This document shows, piece after piece, positions 1-11,932 of a DNA stretch of 64,000 bases. Made by a program: the position numbers and the translations under genes. The notes beneath the pieces were generated by a model. The model had not been told where the DNA came from. It worked only from the letters and a program-made list of their open reading frames with translations, and searched no databases. Source of the stretch: Valencia hispanica (taxonomy: Eukaryota > Chordata > Actinopteri > Cyprinodontiformes > Valenciidae); the NCBI GenBank assembly GCA_963556495.2, contig OY747716.1, positions 32,600,818 through 32,664,817 of the forward strand, written 5' to 3'. How positions within the stretch are numbered: position 1 is the stretch's first letter; every line of letters starts with the position of its first letter.

Positions 1-2626
1 TGACTTAAGTGGGCTTAAAAAATGCACAACATACTTTTCAGATCAGATGGATCATGTCCTTCTACCTCTCGTTAATTCACTTTTTTGCATTGGTCAGATA
101 TAAAATCTGAGCATTAATTACCATAATTTACGGACTATTGAGCATGCCTGAATATAATACCAGCTAAATTTGCAAAAGAAAATACATTTTGTACATCTAT
201 AGGTTGCATTATAAGCCAAATATAAGCAGCAGGTTTTCATGTTGTGACATGAGATATTTACATAGAAAGACGATATATGGAAGATTTTTTTTTTTTCAAA
301 CTCTGCCTGAAAATCGGCAGTACTGCACCAACACAGCATCAACACAACACCAACACAACAGTAAAATGCCTGGTTAGAAAATAAAACATACTTTAGCCTA
401 TCAGAAAAGTCATTGGTCACTATCTTCATTATCCTCTTGCACACTAAAGCCAACGTCTGAAAGTGAAAAGTTCAAGGAATATAATTAATTTTGCAAGACA
501 CTGTATATAAGGAAACATACATTTAGCTATCACTGTCACCTGTTTAAAGGGAGACCTGCTTTTAGGACAGTACGGACATACTATTAGCAAATTCAAAGCT
601 AGCAATACAACCGATGTATTATAACACTACCAACATATTTAATAATAGATGTACAGTTGAGTAGAAACCAACTATTTTACTGGGACTGTTACTAAGTTTT
701 ATATCAAGGCAGCCATATTGGATTTTGAGGTCAAGTTGGGGAGAAATGTACAACTCTGACATTCATTCGCAGGCATTTGTGTTTCGTTGTTCCAAACTGT
801 ATTTCGAAATTGGACATTTCAACTCCTGGGTCTAAATTGGAATGCATAATCAAACCATGCTCTTCACCCACACATACAGTTCCAAAGGATAATAGTTTTT
901 TTTCTTCTTTTGTATTTTGGCATGAAACCATAAACTGAAAAAAATCATGTTGTATGGGTGTTTGAAAAAGATGTTTTTTGGTAAAAGCAGTTATTACTCA
1001 GGTGGAACTTTAGTTTAAAAGTTTGAGAACCACTACTGGTAGTATAAGGTTTTGACAATGCTGATGATGTATGAGTAATATTTACACTGGAACTGAACGC
1101 CGCAGGGTGTATTTCAGTCTATGCTCCAATAAGCACAAGGAATTTGTTCTTTCATTGGAAATGATGGGATTGGTATCATTCAAATAATTGGTTAATAACA
1201 GACACTGCATTTTTTATTCTTATTGATCCAGCAAATTAAAGCACACAAGTAGGGCACAAAAAGATAGTCTTAGCAGTAAAAGTTGATTTGCTGAGTGAGC
1301 TCAGTGAACCACCACCATTTATTCAGGTTTTTTTTTTTGCTTTAAACTTCTTTGGTCTCAGCAGGAGACTGTGTTTGTTAATTTCTCACATCTCTGCTCA
1401 GGAAAGTGAGAGTTGCCAGAATGGAAAAAAGGAAACCTTCTCCTACTGTCTTGTCCATGATTTCTCCTGTTCTCGCTTGGCTCAGCACCCCACGGCGCGG
1501 TGAAGCCGAGCAGACAGCCGTCCAGACTCCCCAGATCATTACACGGGAATCACACTGGGAGAGGTGTGTGGGAAGTGGCTGTGACTCAGTGTGCGCACCA
1601 GTGTTTACTGACATTCATCTCCATATGTCACAACCTTAGCCAATCAGAGAGTGTGCAGTTGAGTTTGGATTTGACGGTTAACACTGGTGGCTGCATATTA
1701 TACATTTATTATTACACAAGATAAGATTGTAGCTACCTTAACAGTTCATTTATGCTCCCTTTCCTTCCCGATAAGACAGTGATATTCACCGTACACAGTG
1801 ATTGAGGTGCGGGTTGGGTAAAGCATACTGTTCCAGTGATATGATTCCCATGGAAGAAAAAAAAATCTCAAGCAAACACTCTCAGATCTCCAACGAAAAC
1901 AAGTGACTCTTGTACAGACTTCAATTACATTTTGGCATATCAGTATTAGAATACACACTCCAGAGCAAATTAAGCGCCTAGCTTAACCAACCACCCCCCA
2001 GCAATTCAATTCTATGCAGAGCTGAAATCACTTCTCTGACTACCCTGCCAATCTCTCCATATGAGGGGGAGAAATTCACTCTGAGGTTGTTTTTTTTCCT
2101 GAAAGTCTAATAAGATGAGCCCTCACACTTGCCACACTTGGATAAGAAGTCGCTTGAGTGTGTTCAAGTGTTTACCAGACCTCAGAGTTGGTTTCCATTC
2201 ACGATATAACTACTCCCATCCTTTAAAGTGTGTCTTAACCATCTCATTTCCTTACAAGTGCTTTCAGAACAAAGCTGCATCAGTAATATATTGCTTTTTT
2301 ATTAAAAAATAATACACTTTCTTTAATTATTTCTTTCCACAATGAAGGAAGTTTATTTCTTGTCATTGCCAAGATTTGAGTTGATTATTAGCAAAAATGT
2401 AAAACTGCACTTTTTCTGTCCTCTCACTTAGCTGGACAAATAGATAACCATCATCTCACAAGAAAAACCACACCGTTGTTCCTTTCTTACAGATTTGTTA
2501 ACTTTACCAGAATTTAACTGCACTACACCGGGCCTGAGACACTACATATGTGCACAAAATGTCATAATCTTCGGGTAAAGTATGGCTTGGGGCTGATTAT
2601 TTTAATTATTCTAGGGGGGGTGTGTT
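1..2626. other. no recognised feature
   Basis: AT-rich sequence with T-runs at about 280-295 and 1328-1340. A moderately GC-richer piece at 1440-1580 gives short open frames on both strands without protein character. Confidence 0.5.
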
Positions 2627-3343
2627 GGAATTAGGCCACTCCCACCCAAAATGTGCTTAAATATCTTTGAGGGGTTGTGCTAATAACCATTCTTTGTACT
2701 CTGGTGTAGATTAAATAATTTTTGTGGAAATTACAGCCAAACGTGTAGCCAGGTCATCAGGGCAAATAAGATTTGAACAAATTCCTCCTACAGCTTTTGA
2801 CTTACAACCTTCAAAATGAGTCAGGTTGTTCTTGAGGCATTGGGGATCAAAAGTTGTTTAAAGGTTTTTGCTCCGTCAAGCCTCAAAGTATGGCTTCTCA
2901 CCATAAAAGTAGAAGGGGTACTAACTTCCACAAACAAGGACACATCTCTACCAAACTTTCAGTATGTCATCACATACCAGAACTCATAGCATTCATGGGC
3001 TTATTTGCTGATGTCACCTAAGCCTTGCCCCCCGATTAACAGGAAGTGCAATGTTTTACTTGAACTACTGGAAGATCCATTTATGACTCCCTTTACCTAG
3101 TCAACATCAAGCTGTGGCCTGTGACTAAAAATAAGTTGATGTAACCAGATGCATACCACTAAGCATTTTCTAAAGAGGATGTGATTGTGGTGGCAGGGCA
3201 AAGTCTGATGTTATGCCATAGCCATTCATTTGGCTCTAATTTCCACATACATCATCTGATCTGCATCAAAATCAATATCATGTATATCAGTCCAACACCT
3301 AACAGATATTTATGCAAATATTTGGTGGCTATGGCCTAATTCC
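2627..3343. mobile_element. putative inverted-repeat DNA element
   Basis: The left arm 2627-2666 begins GGAATTAGGCCA and has TTAAATATC. The right arm 3305-3343, read on the minus strand, begins GGAATTAGGCCA and has ATAAATATC in the same place. The interior has no coding frame. No target duplication is clear. It resembles a decayed DNA transposon of about 0.7 kb. Confidence 0.55.
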
Positions 3344-4189
3344 TCCACAGTCCCCTGTAGAAGCAATAAAACAATGCTCCCAAAGCCATGCTTTCACCTA
3401 AGGTTATGAAATTTTATACACATATGTTACTTAACAAGACCTACAAAATGTATTTTCCATTAATTTTCCAATCCCAGAGAAAGCCGGCCATTTTGGATTA
3501 AAGCCGCCATTTTGTCTCTTTTGCACACATTGCCATGCAGAATTAATCAGCAGGCTTGTTGAAAGTGTTGAGGCAGTGGTGCATGAGGCCTGCAGTGGCG
3601 ACACACGCCGGAGCGGCGCTAAGCAGTGAGGGCAGTTAGAGGCTGCTTGCAGCTTTAATTCTGATTTGTTCTTTTTTTGTAGACTTTTGTTCAGAATATT
3701 TTTGGTTGAGGCATTCCATGTTTGCACAATTATTCCCTCTGGTTTTTCGAAGCCATGCAGCTGGAAAGATTTTTGTTTTCACTTTTTGACTTTTGAACAG
3801 TTGACATGATGCGGAACTGTGGCAACAAGGTACTGTTTTTACAACTAGGAGGAGCTGATTATAATCTCAAAGGTCCAAATAAAACCTAAACTATGACCCA
3901 AAACAACCAAGGTTTTGGAAAAGAGGGTTTCAAGGACACAGAGCAGGATGAAAAAGCAGTGAGAGGAGGAAGAGGATATTAAACCGTTTCTTCCATCAAT
4001 CACAATGTGCAAGGATCATATCCCCAACTCCAACTCTTCTCTTCCTGGCTTTCTAACCACACAACCAGAAAGAGATTTAAAGAGGAGTGGAAAATGAGGT
4101 GGACTAGCAGGGCTTACCAAGAACCAATTGTGTCATCCAAGAGATTATTGTGAAATATTGTCTCTGCTGTCTGGAAACTGAGCTGCTAG
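3344..4189. other. no recognised feature
   Basis: Nothing coding. The 98-codon minus frame at 3431-3727 has no family resemblance. Confidence 0.5.
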
Positions 4190-4396
4190 CAGTCATAATG
4201 AGACTGTCTTACAGCAACAGTCTTCAGTCAGAGGCCTATTCAGATTTGTTGCAAGACTGACTGCTACTGGAGATCGTTCCTTCCCATCTCCTCACCATGT
4301 AAAGCAACTCTCTGAAGATACATGGATATGAGTTATGACAACATTTAATTTCTCTTTGGGATAAATAAAGTATTTTTAAATTGAACTGAACTGAAT
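4190..4396 (+). mobile_element. LINE 3' end fragment (CR1/L2-type)
   Basis: It carries the C-terminal coding end (CAGTCAGAGGCCTATTCAG, GATCGTTCCTTCCCATC, GCAACTCTCTGAAG) and the tail CTTTGGGATAAATAAAGTATTTTT followed by a short TGAAC run. This is the plus-strand version of the tail seen at 36580 and 17245, so the same family is present three times in the window. Confidence 0.65.
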
Positions 4397-4424
4397 TTCA
4401 CATTTGCTCTTGTTGTATATTTAG

Positions 4425-4990
4425 GATTGTTATCCTGCTTGAAGGTGAGCTTAACCCCCGGTCTCAAGTGTCTCACAGCCATTAGGGAGGGATGGTGGAT
4501 TCAGGGGGATTTGCTGGGTTAGTTTTCTAACACATAGCATTTAGCAGACAGACCAAAAGACTCAGGTTTAGTCTCATTGGACCAAGGACCTTATTTCACA
4601 TGTTTGCTGTGTTCTCCTTGCGGTTTGTGGCAAATCTTAAATAAAACTTCTGTTGACTTTTATTCAACAATAGACTTTTTTTTTACCACTCTTCCAGAAT
4701 TTGTGCAGTGAACTAGTAATAGTAAGAGAGATTCTCCCACCTGAGCTTTGGATCTTTGCAGCTTCTCCAGGGTTACTGTGAGGTTTGTGAACAGCCATGT
4801 CTTTTTAGGATTTCAGTTGTGTTATACTCTTCATTTTCGTTGGGTTGTTGCTTTATTACTTAACCCTGATATTCTCCACAGGTTTATCCCTGACCTGATC
4901 CTTAGTTATCACAATGTTGGGTCCTCACTAATATTCTTTTGAGGTTTAGCTGTAACATGAGAAAATATGAAAAAGTTCAATGGGCGTAAA
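4425..4990 (-). mobile_element. Tc1-like relic
   Basis: Minus-strand transposase pieces are recognisable: TGTTATCCTGCTTGAAGGTG (second catalytic Asp region), TCACATGTTTGCTGTGTTCTCC, CCACTCTTCCAGAATTTGTGC, TCTCCCACCTGAGCTTTGGATC and GTTTATCCCTGACCTGATCC (start of the protein). The terminal GAAAAAGTTCAATGGGCG lies at about 4970. Heavily decayed, with no frame. Confidence 0.75.
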
Positions 4991-5424
4991 CACTTATGTT
5001 AACTGCATTGCTGCATAACAGTCTTTACCGATCAATTGAAGCAATATGAATCACTTTTGCACCGCCTGATAATGTCATCATGAAGCATAAATGTTGTGTC
5101 CTCTCTGATCAACCTCATGTTGTCGATGCATCAGCTTAGCCCAGTCCTCTGACACCCACGCAAGAGCATAAGTTTCCATGTGATAGCTGGCATTTAGGCT
5201 GCAATGAGGGGGCCGCGTTAAAGCACTGGAGCAAAATGCAGAATGATCGCTGTTCATTAATGAGATTAGTCTTTCAAGTGAGCTGGAAGAGGTTTGCAAA
5301 CATGACCTCAGTGTGGTAATTTTTACACACACTCCCACTCGGATAAACCGAACTGTCAAAAAACGATTTTCTCCTTACTAAAAAAGAGCAAATAAATTAG
5401 AAAAATCTGCTATTTTGGAAATCA

Positions 5425-7500
5425 ACAGTTTACATACATGAGCATCAATGTGATATTAATTTTGGAGTTTTTGTATAATTTATTTGACACATTTTTTATT
5501 TTTCTAAGATGGAATGTTCATACGGCAAAGAAGTTATTGCGGATTTTCTATATATTTCACAAGGTCATAAATATGGATACATGCTCAACTATTTACTTAC
5601 ACCTCCATGATAATTTGGTTAAATGTCCCTTTAGCAAGTTGCACTATTTCCGTAACCACCAAAGTCCACAAATCTTCTACAGAGTTGAGGTCAAGGCTTT
5701 GTGAAAGATGGTGGTGTCATCATGCTATGGGATTGTTTCACTATCTGTAGCAATAGTATGTCACACAAAGTGGATAAAGAAAATCAAAGAGGAGGATTAT
5801 CTGCAAATTCTTCAACTTTACAACATATACAAAAGACATTAAGATTTTTCTTTATCCAATAGGCTGTTCTATGTGAACAGTGAGCCCGAACACACATCAA
5901 AATGGATTTTGGAAAAGATAAGCAGACTAACATTTACATGTTGGATTGACTTTGCACATAATTTACAGTCTACCTAATAACAATTCTTACTTAAAAACAA
6001 ACAAAAAAATACCCTTTCAACAAAGCAACTCCCCCTTTACCTTTATTTATGTTTGTCTTTGTGTTTTATTTACATTTATTCTTCTGAGGGGTTTGCTTGT
6101 ATTCTGCACAGCTGCAACAACACCCTTGAGCTGCAAGTTACTAACACTGCACATATTTCTGGATAAATTGGCAGCAAAAAAGCGGGGACCCAGGTGGATC
6201 AAAAAGGAGCAGATTGTGTTTTCAAGTACCAACTAAATATCCTGCCAGGACCAGTGAATCCTCCACATTATGTGCCACAACTGCTGACAGTGATCACCAA
6301 GGACACAGACAGATGATGGGTTCAGTAAAACCAGGTAGCCCCAACATGGTTGCATATACAATTTGATCCAACGTACGTCAATGACTGCAGCATAAAGAGA
6401 GGGATTTCTTGCAGTGAGTGAAAAATAGCACATCTAGAAAGCAACACCTGCTTCAGTTGTGTCACAAAATTAAGTCCTCAACTATGTTTTTGCTTTTTGT
6501 AGAGTGCTTGAAGTATGTTATATTGGTTTTTATGACTGCTATACCGACAGTTACATAACTGGTCCAGGCGACACTCAGCATGTCTGAATGGAGCTTCAGG
6601 AATCTGTAAAACTTCAAACAGGTAATTTAAAAAGACTAATACCAGTTTAAGTTTTGAAGATGATCATTATTTTTGTCACCACTTTTTTAGGGTCCCCATC
6701 TATGTTGGTTTCCATCTTGCTTGTGGAACATCAGAGTAATGTTCTGGCTCAGACATTTAAGGTAAAAACCATTGCAGCTCAATCACTCCCTGTGTCTAAC
6801 TATAAACTAAAAATCAAAACACATCATCAACCATCAAAAGTGCTAAAAAATAGTTAATACAAGCAATGTTCGCTACAGTCTATGTCGGCGTTGCCACACT
6901 GGTAACCAAACTCAGGGTTCCTGAGCAGGTTCTGACTTACCCAGTAGGAATTGAGACTTCAGGGGCCGTTGTTAATAACCATCAACTTATGACACTATCA
7001 GGTGACCCATTGTGCAGAAGCAGCATGCTTGTTTTTTATGTTGAATTCCTGCATAGGAAATTAACCTTTTTTTATCCCACTGTTTTCTTTTAAATATAAT
7101 TGTAGAGTGGAGGAACTACACCTCTGGCCATAACTTCTAAGCATTTGGAAAGCTCTGAACTCAGCTACATTGAACATGTGTGGACTATGCGAAAAAGCAG
7201 GGACTTTGGAAGGTAAACCAACTAATTTAAACTAAACTTACTAATTCTGCCAAGAATTGTGGTCAAATATCCTGCCAAAAATCTACCAGAAGCTTTTTAA
7301 TGGCTACACAAATTGTGTAAAATGCAACTTGTTAAGGAGCTTTTAACCAAACACAGTATTAGTTGGGGTGAAGGTTTGTTATGTGAGGCTGCATGAATCA
7401 TTTTTGACCCTGTGCAGATTAGTTAAAATCCACATTAATAATCAAGTTTGAACTTGAATTTTAATTTATGTTTGTCATGTCATTCCATTCTGCGACAATA
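5425..7500 (+). mobile_element. Tc1-like relic(s), split
   Basis: Plus-strand transposase remains occur at 5708-5950: GGTGTCATCATGCTATGGG, GTGGATAAAGAAAATCAAAGAGG and CACACATCAAAATGGATTTTGG. C-terminal remains occur at 7105-7500: AAGCTCTGAACTC, GAACATGTGTGGACTATGCG, AATTCTGCCAAGAATTGTGG and GAAGCTTTTTAATGGCTAC. They could be two halves of one element with about 1.1 kb of other DNA (5951-7104) between. The part at 5425-5707 looks like a Tc1 end in the opposite sense. I see nothing I can name at 5951-7104. Confidence 0.55.
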
Positions 7501-7898
7501 GCAACTTAAACAAAACCATCCATCCTTCAATCCGTCCCTTATCTCCTACTTATCCAAGATCAGGTTGTGAAGTCACCAGGCCCAGGACTAAAAACATCCC
7601 TCTCCCCAGCAATAATATTTGGATATTTCCTTGATGAGAAGAGATATATGTTCTATTTAGTGGATTTTCTGTTTCCTCCTCATGGGATGTGCCTGGAAAA
7701 CCTTCACACAGGACACATCCTGATCAGATGACCAAATAATCTCAACTGACTCTTCTTGATGTAGTGGCTCTACTCCAAGTTCTCCTCTGGATGATGAACC
7801 TGCTCAGTTTATCTCATAGGTGGAGCCCAGCAGCCCGACGAAGAAAGGTAATTTCAGCCGTTTGGATCAAGAATATCTTCTTTCTATGAGAATCAATA

Positions 7899-9494
7899 CA
7901 GTGGCTTGCAAAAGTATTCGGCCCCCTTGAACTTTTCCACATTTTGTCACATTACAGCCACAAACATGATTCAATTTTATTGGAATTCCATGTGAAAGAC
8001 CAATACAAAGTGGTGTACACGTGAGAAGTGGAACGAAAATCATACATGATTCCAAATTTTTTTTACAAATAAATAACTGAAAAGTGGGGTGTGCGTAATT
8101 ATTCAGCCCCCTTTGATATGAGTGCAGTCAGTTGCCCATAGACATTGGCTGATGAGTGCTAATGACTAAATAGAGTGCACCTGTGTGTAATCTAATGTCA
8201 GTACAAATACAGCTGCCCTGTGACGGCCTCAGAGGTTGTCTAAGAGAATGTTGGGCGCAACAACACCATGAAGTCCAAAGAACACACCAGACAGGTCATG
8301 GATAAAGTTACTGAGAAATTTAAAGCAGGCTTAGGCTACAAAAAGATTTCCCAAGCCTTGAACATCCCACGGAGCACTGTTCAAGCGATCATTCAGAAAT
8401 GGAAGGAGTATGGCACAACTGTAAACCTACCAAGACGAGGCCGTCCACCTAAACTCACAGGCCGAACAAGGAGAGCGCTGATCAGAAATGCAGCCAAGAG
8501 GCCCATGGTGACTCTGGACGAGCTGCAGAGATCTACAGCTCAGGTGGGGGAATCTGTCCATAGGACAACTATTAGTCGTGCACTGCACAAAGTTGGCCTT
8601 TATGGAAGAGTGGCAAGAAGAAAGCCATTGTTAAAAGAAAACCATAAGAAGTCCCGTTTGCAGTTTCCCACAAGCCATGTGGGGGACACAGCAAACATGT
8701 GGAAGAAGGTGCTCTGGTCAGATGAGACCAAAATGGCCAAAATACAAAACGCTATGTGTGGCAGAAAACTAACACTGCACATCACTCTTAACACACCATC
8801 CCCACTGTCAAATATGGTGGTGGCAGCATCATGCTCTGGGGGTGCTTCTCTTCAGCAGGGAAAGGGAAGCTGGTCAGAGTTGATGGGAAGATGGATGGAG
8901 CCAAATACAGCGCAATCTTGGAAGAAAACCTCTTGGAGTCTGCAAAAGACTTGAGACTGGGGCGGAGGTTCACCTTCCAGCAGGACAACAACCTTAAACA
9001 TAAATCCAGGGCAACAATGGAATGGTTTAAAACAAAACATATCCATGTATTAGAATGGCCCAGTCAAAGTCCAGATCTAAATCCAATCGAGAATCTGTGG
9101 CAAGATCTGAAAACTACTGTTCACAAACGCTGTCCATCTAATCTGACTGAGCTGGAGCTGTTTTGCAAAGAAGAATGGGCAAGAATTTCAGTCTCTTGAA
9201 GTGCAAAGCTGGTAGAGACATACCCTAAAAGACTGGCAGCTGTAATTGCAGCAAAAGGCGGTTCTACAAAGTTTTGACTCAGGGGGCTGAATAATTACGC
9301 ACACCCCACTTTTCACTTATTTATTTGTAAAAAATGTTTGGAATCATGTATGATTTTCGTTCCACTTCTCACGTGTACACCACTTTGTATTGGTCTTTCA
9401 CGTGGAATTCCAATAAAATTGATTCATGCTTGTGGCTGTAATGTGACAAAATGTGGAAAAGTTCAAGGGGGCCGAATACTTTTGCAAGCCACTG
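7899..9494 (+). mobile_element. Tc1-like DNA transposon, full length, copy A
   Basis: The element is 1596 bp between TA dinucleotides at 7897-7898 and 9495-9496, the expected Tc1/mariner target duplication. It starts CAGTGGCTTGC and ends with the reverse complement GCAAGCCACTG. The terminal inverted repeats are long, about 210 bp (7899-8112 and 9283-9494). It is near-identical over long stretches to copy B at 21062-22658, which lies in the opposite orientation. Its transposase frame is broken (see the pseudogene entry). The insertion interrupts a LINE relic. Confidence 0.95.
8268..9277 (+). pseudogene. Tc1-like transposase, frameshifted (copy A)
   Basis: The frame opens with MKSKEHTRQVMDKV and runs through two N-terminal helix-turn-helix regions joined by an RRGRPPKL linker, as far as the first catalytic Asp in VLWSDETK. 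Next to AAAATGG at about 8735 a 10-base stretch present in copy B is missing. The loss lies between short TGG direct repeats and shifts the frame. The rest of the catalytic domain continues in another frame from about 8831: QQDNNLKHKSR, then SPDLNPIENLW with the catalytic Glu. That frame stops early at SVS (TGA at 9197-9199), where copy B reads Arg. The natural TGA is at 9275-9277. This copy cannot make a whole transposase. Family members normally run to about 340 residues. Confidence 0.93.
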
Positions 9495-9790
9495 TATCTG
9501 AAGCTCAGAGGAGAGGGTCAGAAGATAGATGGTCAGGTTAATTAATAGCTTTACTTTTTGGCTCAGCCTTTTCTTGTCCACATTACAGAAGACAAGGCCC
9601 CAATCCATCTATTTGTGTTCCATCTCATTCCACCATCACTCATGAACACGACACCAAGATGAACTTCTCCACTTTAGGCAGAGAATGACCCCCAGCCCCC
9701 AGCCCACCGCACCCCGACCAACCTTAGTAGAGCTGCTTACCTTTCTCAGGCTGAGAACCATGGTCTCAGACTCGGAGAACCTAACTCTAA

Positions 9791-11775
9791 ATCATTAAAA
9801 GCACAAAAGTTATATAACAGTCTAAACTTTATACCATAGCTGTTTCAGATCTTTTTGGTGTAAAGCACATCTTTTCATGATGTTTGTACATATTTTTAGA
9901 AATGGAAGCAATGACCATCTATTTATAACCACTGATTGTGTGATCACCAGGTAACAATCAGTGCTCACAATGCAACGTAACCGACGTGCACTGACTGATT
10001 GTTCTCATTGAGCGACAAGTTTTTCTTTGATTATTGTAGATTGATTGGTGCAGAGAAGGAACACATAACTGCATGCTCTCACACATGGTCTTCTCACCCT
10101 CTGCAGCTTTGTCAGGATGTGACCCTTTTGTAATCAGTGTAACCCTTCTTGTGATAACTGTGCATGCTGGAGGAATGAGTTTAAGACAGGGGAGTCAGCT
10201 GCTGTTTAATCTACTTGGCTCCTAGGTTGTAATCCTCCTTCTTAGACTCTGACCTCGAGGGGTCTAGAACAGAAGAGTGAATACACCATTCTATTCAGAT
10301 GATATAATAATAATAATGATCTCTCCTCCTTCTGAGCTGTGCCCCTGCCTGCACCACACGCCTCCATGGATCTCTGTAATTATCTCTGCGCCACACATGT
10401 TAATATTCAGAGGAATAAAATGAGGATGCACACATTTCTTGAGGTTATTCAGTGCAACACCCCTACCTGAATATTAATAGCGCGAGTATAACTGCAAGGA
10501 GAGCTGCTGCGAGAGTGGTTTACGCTGGTAATTGGTGATTTTCCACTTCGGCACAGGGTGAGGAATGGAAGGTAACAGATGTCTGTCTGACAGAGATGTA
10601 GGTCACCGAGTTTCTTGCATGAGCCTCCGACTGATGCCATCGGATAAAGACGCGGCTGTTTCTGAGGCCGCTCTCCACTGCGACATCCTATCTGATCTAT
10701 TGCCCCGTCCCACTTCCTGTGCTTGAGGAAAATCTATGTCTTTCGAAAGTGCTGTAAGGGACATGTCTGAGTAATTACTGCGCGATATAATCTACCCTCC
10801 ACTGATCCTTTAATGGCAACAAAAGCTAAATCCTTACATTGTGAGACTCCAACCTTTTATGTTCCTAATCCATGAATTGGACATGTTTTTTTGTTGAAAA
10901 TATGGTATTATCTCGTGAAGCAATCAGGAAGGGATCATCGGTTGACGTGGTGCTCATCAGGCCCTGATAATATGCTTATCATGCTTTTTTTCACATTTCA
11001 AGGGTGCCAAAAAATCCTAAACATGATTCTCTCTAAGCATCTTTTATGATTTGCTTCATGCAACAGGGTTAACAAGAAGCTTAATGATGTCATCTCTCCA
11101 GCTGCCAATCTGGCGGACTGTCCTCTTAGTGACTTAATGTCTTGGCTGCATGTCAAAGTGCACAATCCAAAAAACAAAGCACAACACTCCTATAAATCTA
11201 AGAAAACTATTTTAGCTTTTATTAATAAGTGAAATTTACATAAATAAATAGATGGGTTTTCACTGACAGACAGTTCCCCTGTAAATACCTCACAGGCCAG
11301 GCCTTCCTCAAGCACATCCCCCACCGCTGACCCTGCAGTCCACACCACCTGGCACGAGGCCTTCATGGCCTCACAAACCACAGCAGATTAGGAGAACGCC
11401 TTGGGCCAGGCTGACTGACTGGTTTCACTCTTTGCCAGGCGTGACCCACATCCTGCTCTCTGGCTAATCCTTTTGTTCCTGCAATCTCTGAGTACCTAGC
11501 CACGTCTAATCCTGTGTGCTGCTTTATTTTCAGTGCTAGATTTCATCTCGTCCGAGCATCATCCTGACAATAGCCCCCCATCAGCGGCTCCTTAATGTGA
11601 GTGCAGCCTCTTTTAGCAACAGGTTAAGAAAATAATTAACAGGTTTCTATGGAGTCTGAAAAAGTGGTATGTCATAAAAATAGTTCTCAGACCTGGATAA
11701 GTGTGGAAAAGAAAACGTTGAAAACAATTTTTTCTTTGTATACACTCCATCTTTTTGGCTGTCTTTGGTTTGTTT
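9791..11775. other. no recognised feature
   Basis: Looks single-copy, with mixed composition and no interspersed repeat that I recognise. Conserved regulatory DNA is possible but cannot be judged here. Confidence 0.45.
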
Positions 11776-11932
11776 GTCCATCCATCCGTCTGTCTGTCTG
11801 TCTGTCCATCCATCTATCCATCCATCCATCCATCCATCCATCCATCCATGCATCCATCCATTCATCAATTTTTTCATCCATTCAACTGCCCTTCCGTCCA
11901 CTCTTGCATCTGTCCATTATCCATCCATCCAG
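11776..11932. repeat. (CCAT)n / (CTGT)n microsatellite
   Basis: A run of TCCATCCATC with an internal TCTGTCTGTCTG block. It produces open frames on both strands that are not genes. Confidence 0.97.

Larger units (their letters stand above)
7540..9790 (-). mobile_element. LINE relic (reverse transcriptase C-terminal region), split by Tc1 copy A
   Basis: The two flanks, 7540-7896 and 9497-9790, both resemble the minus-strand C-terminal coding part of a widespread fish non-LTR retrotransposon. The left flank matches the end of the protein (CTCTCCCCAGC, GGGATGTGCCTGG, CCAAATAATCTCAACTGACTC). The right flank matches the region just upstream (TTTTTGGCTCAGCC, ACACCAAGATGAACTTCTCC, GGCTGAGAACCATGGTCTC). 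The two halves join in register once the Tc1 is removed. The sequence is decayed with no long frame. The clade is not certain; it could be RTE-like. Confidence 0.7.
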
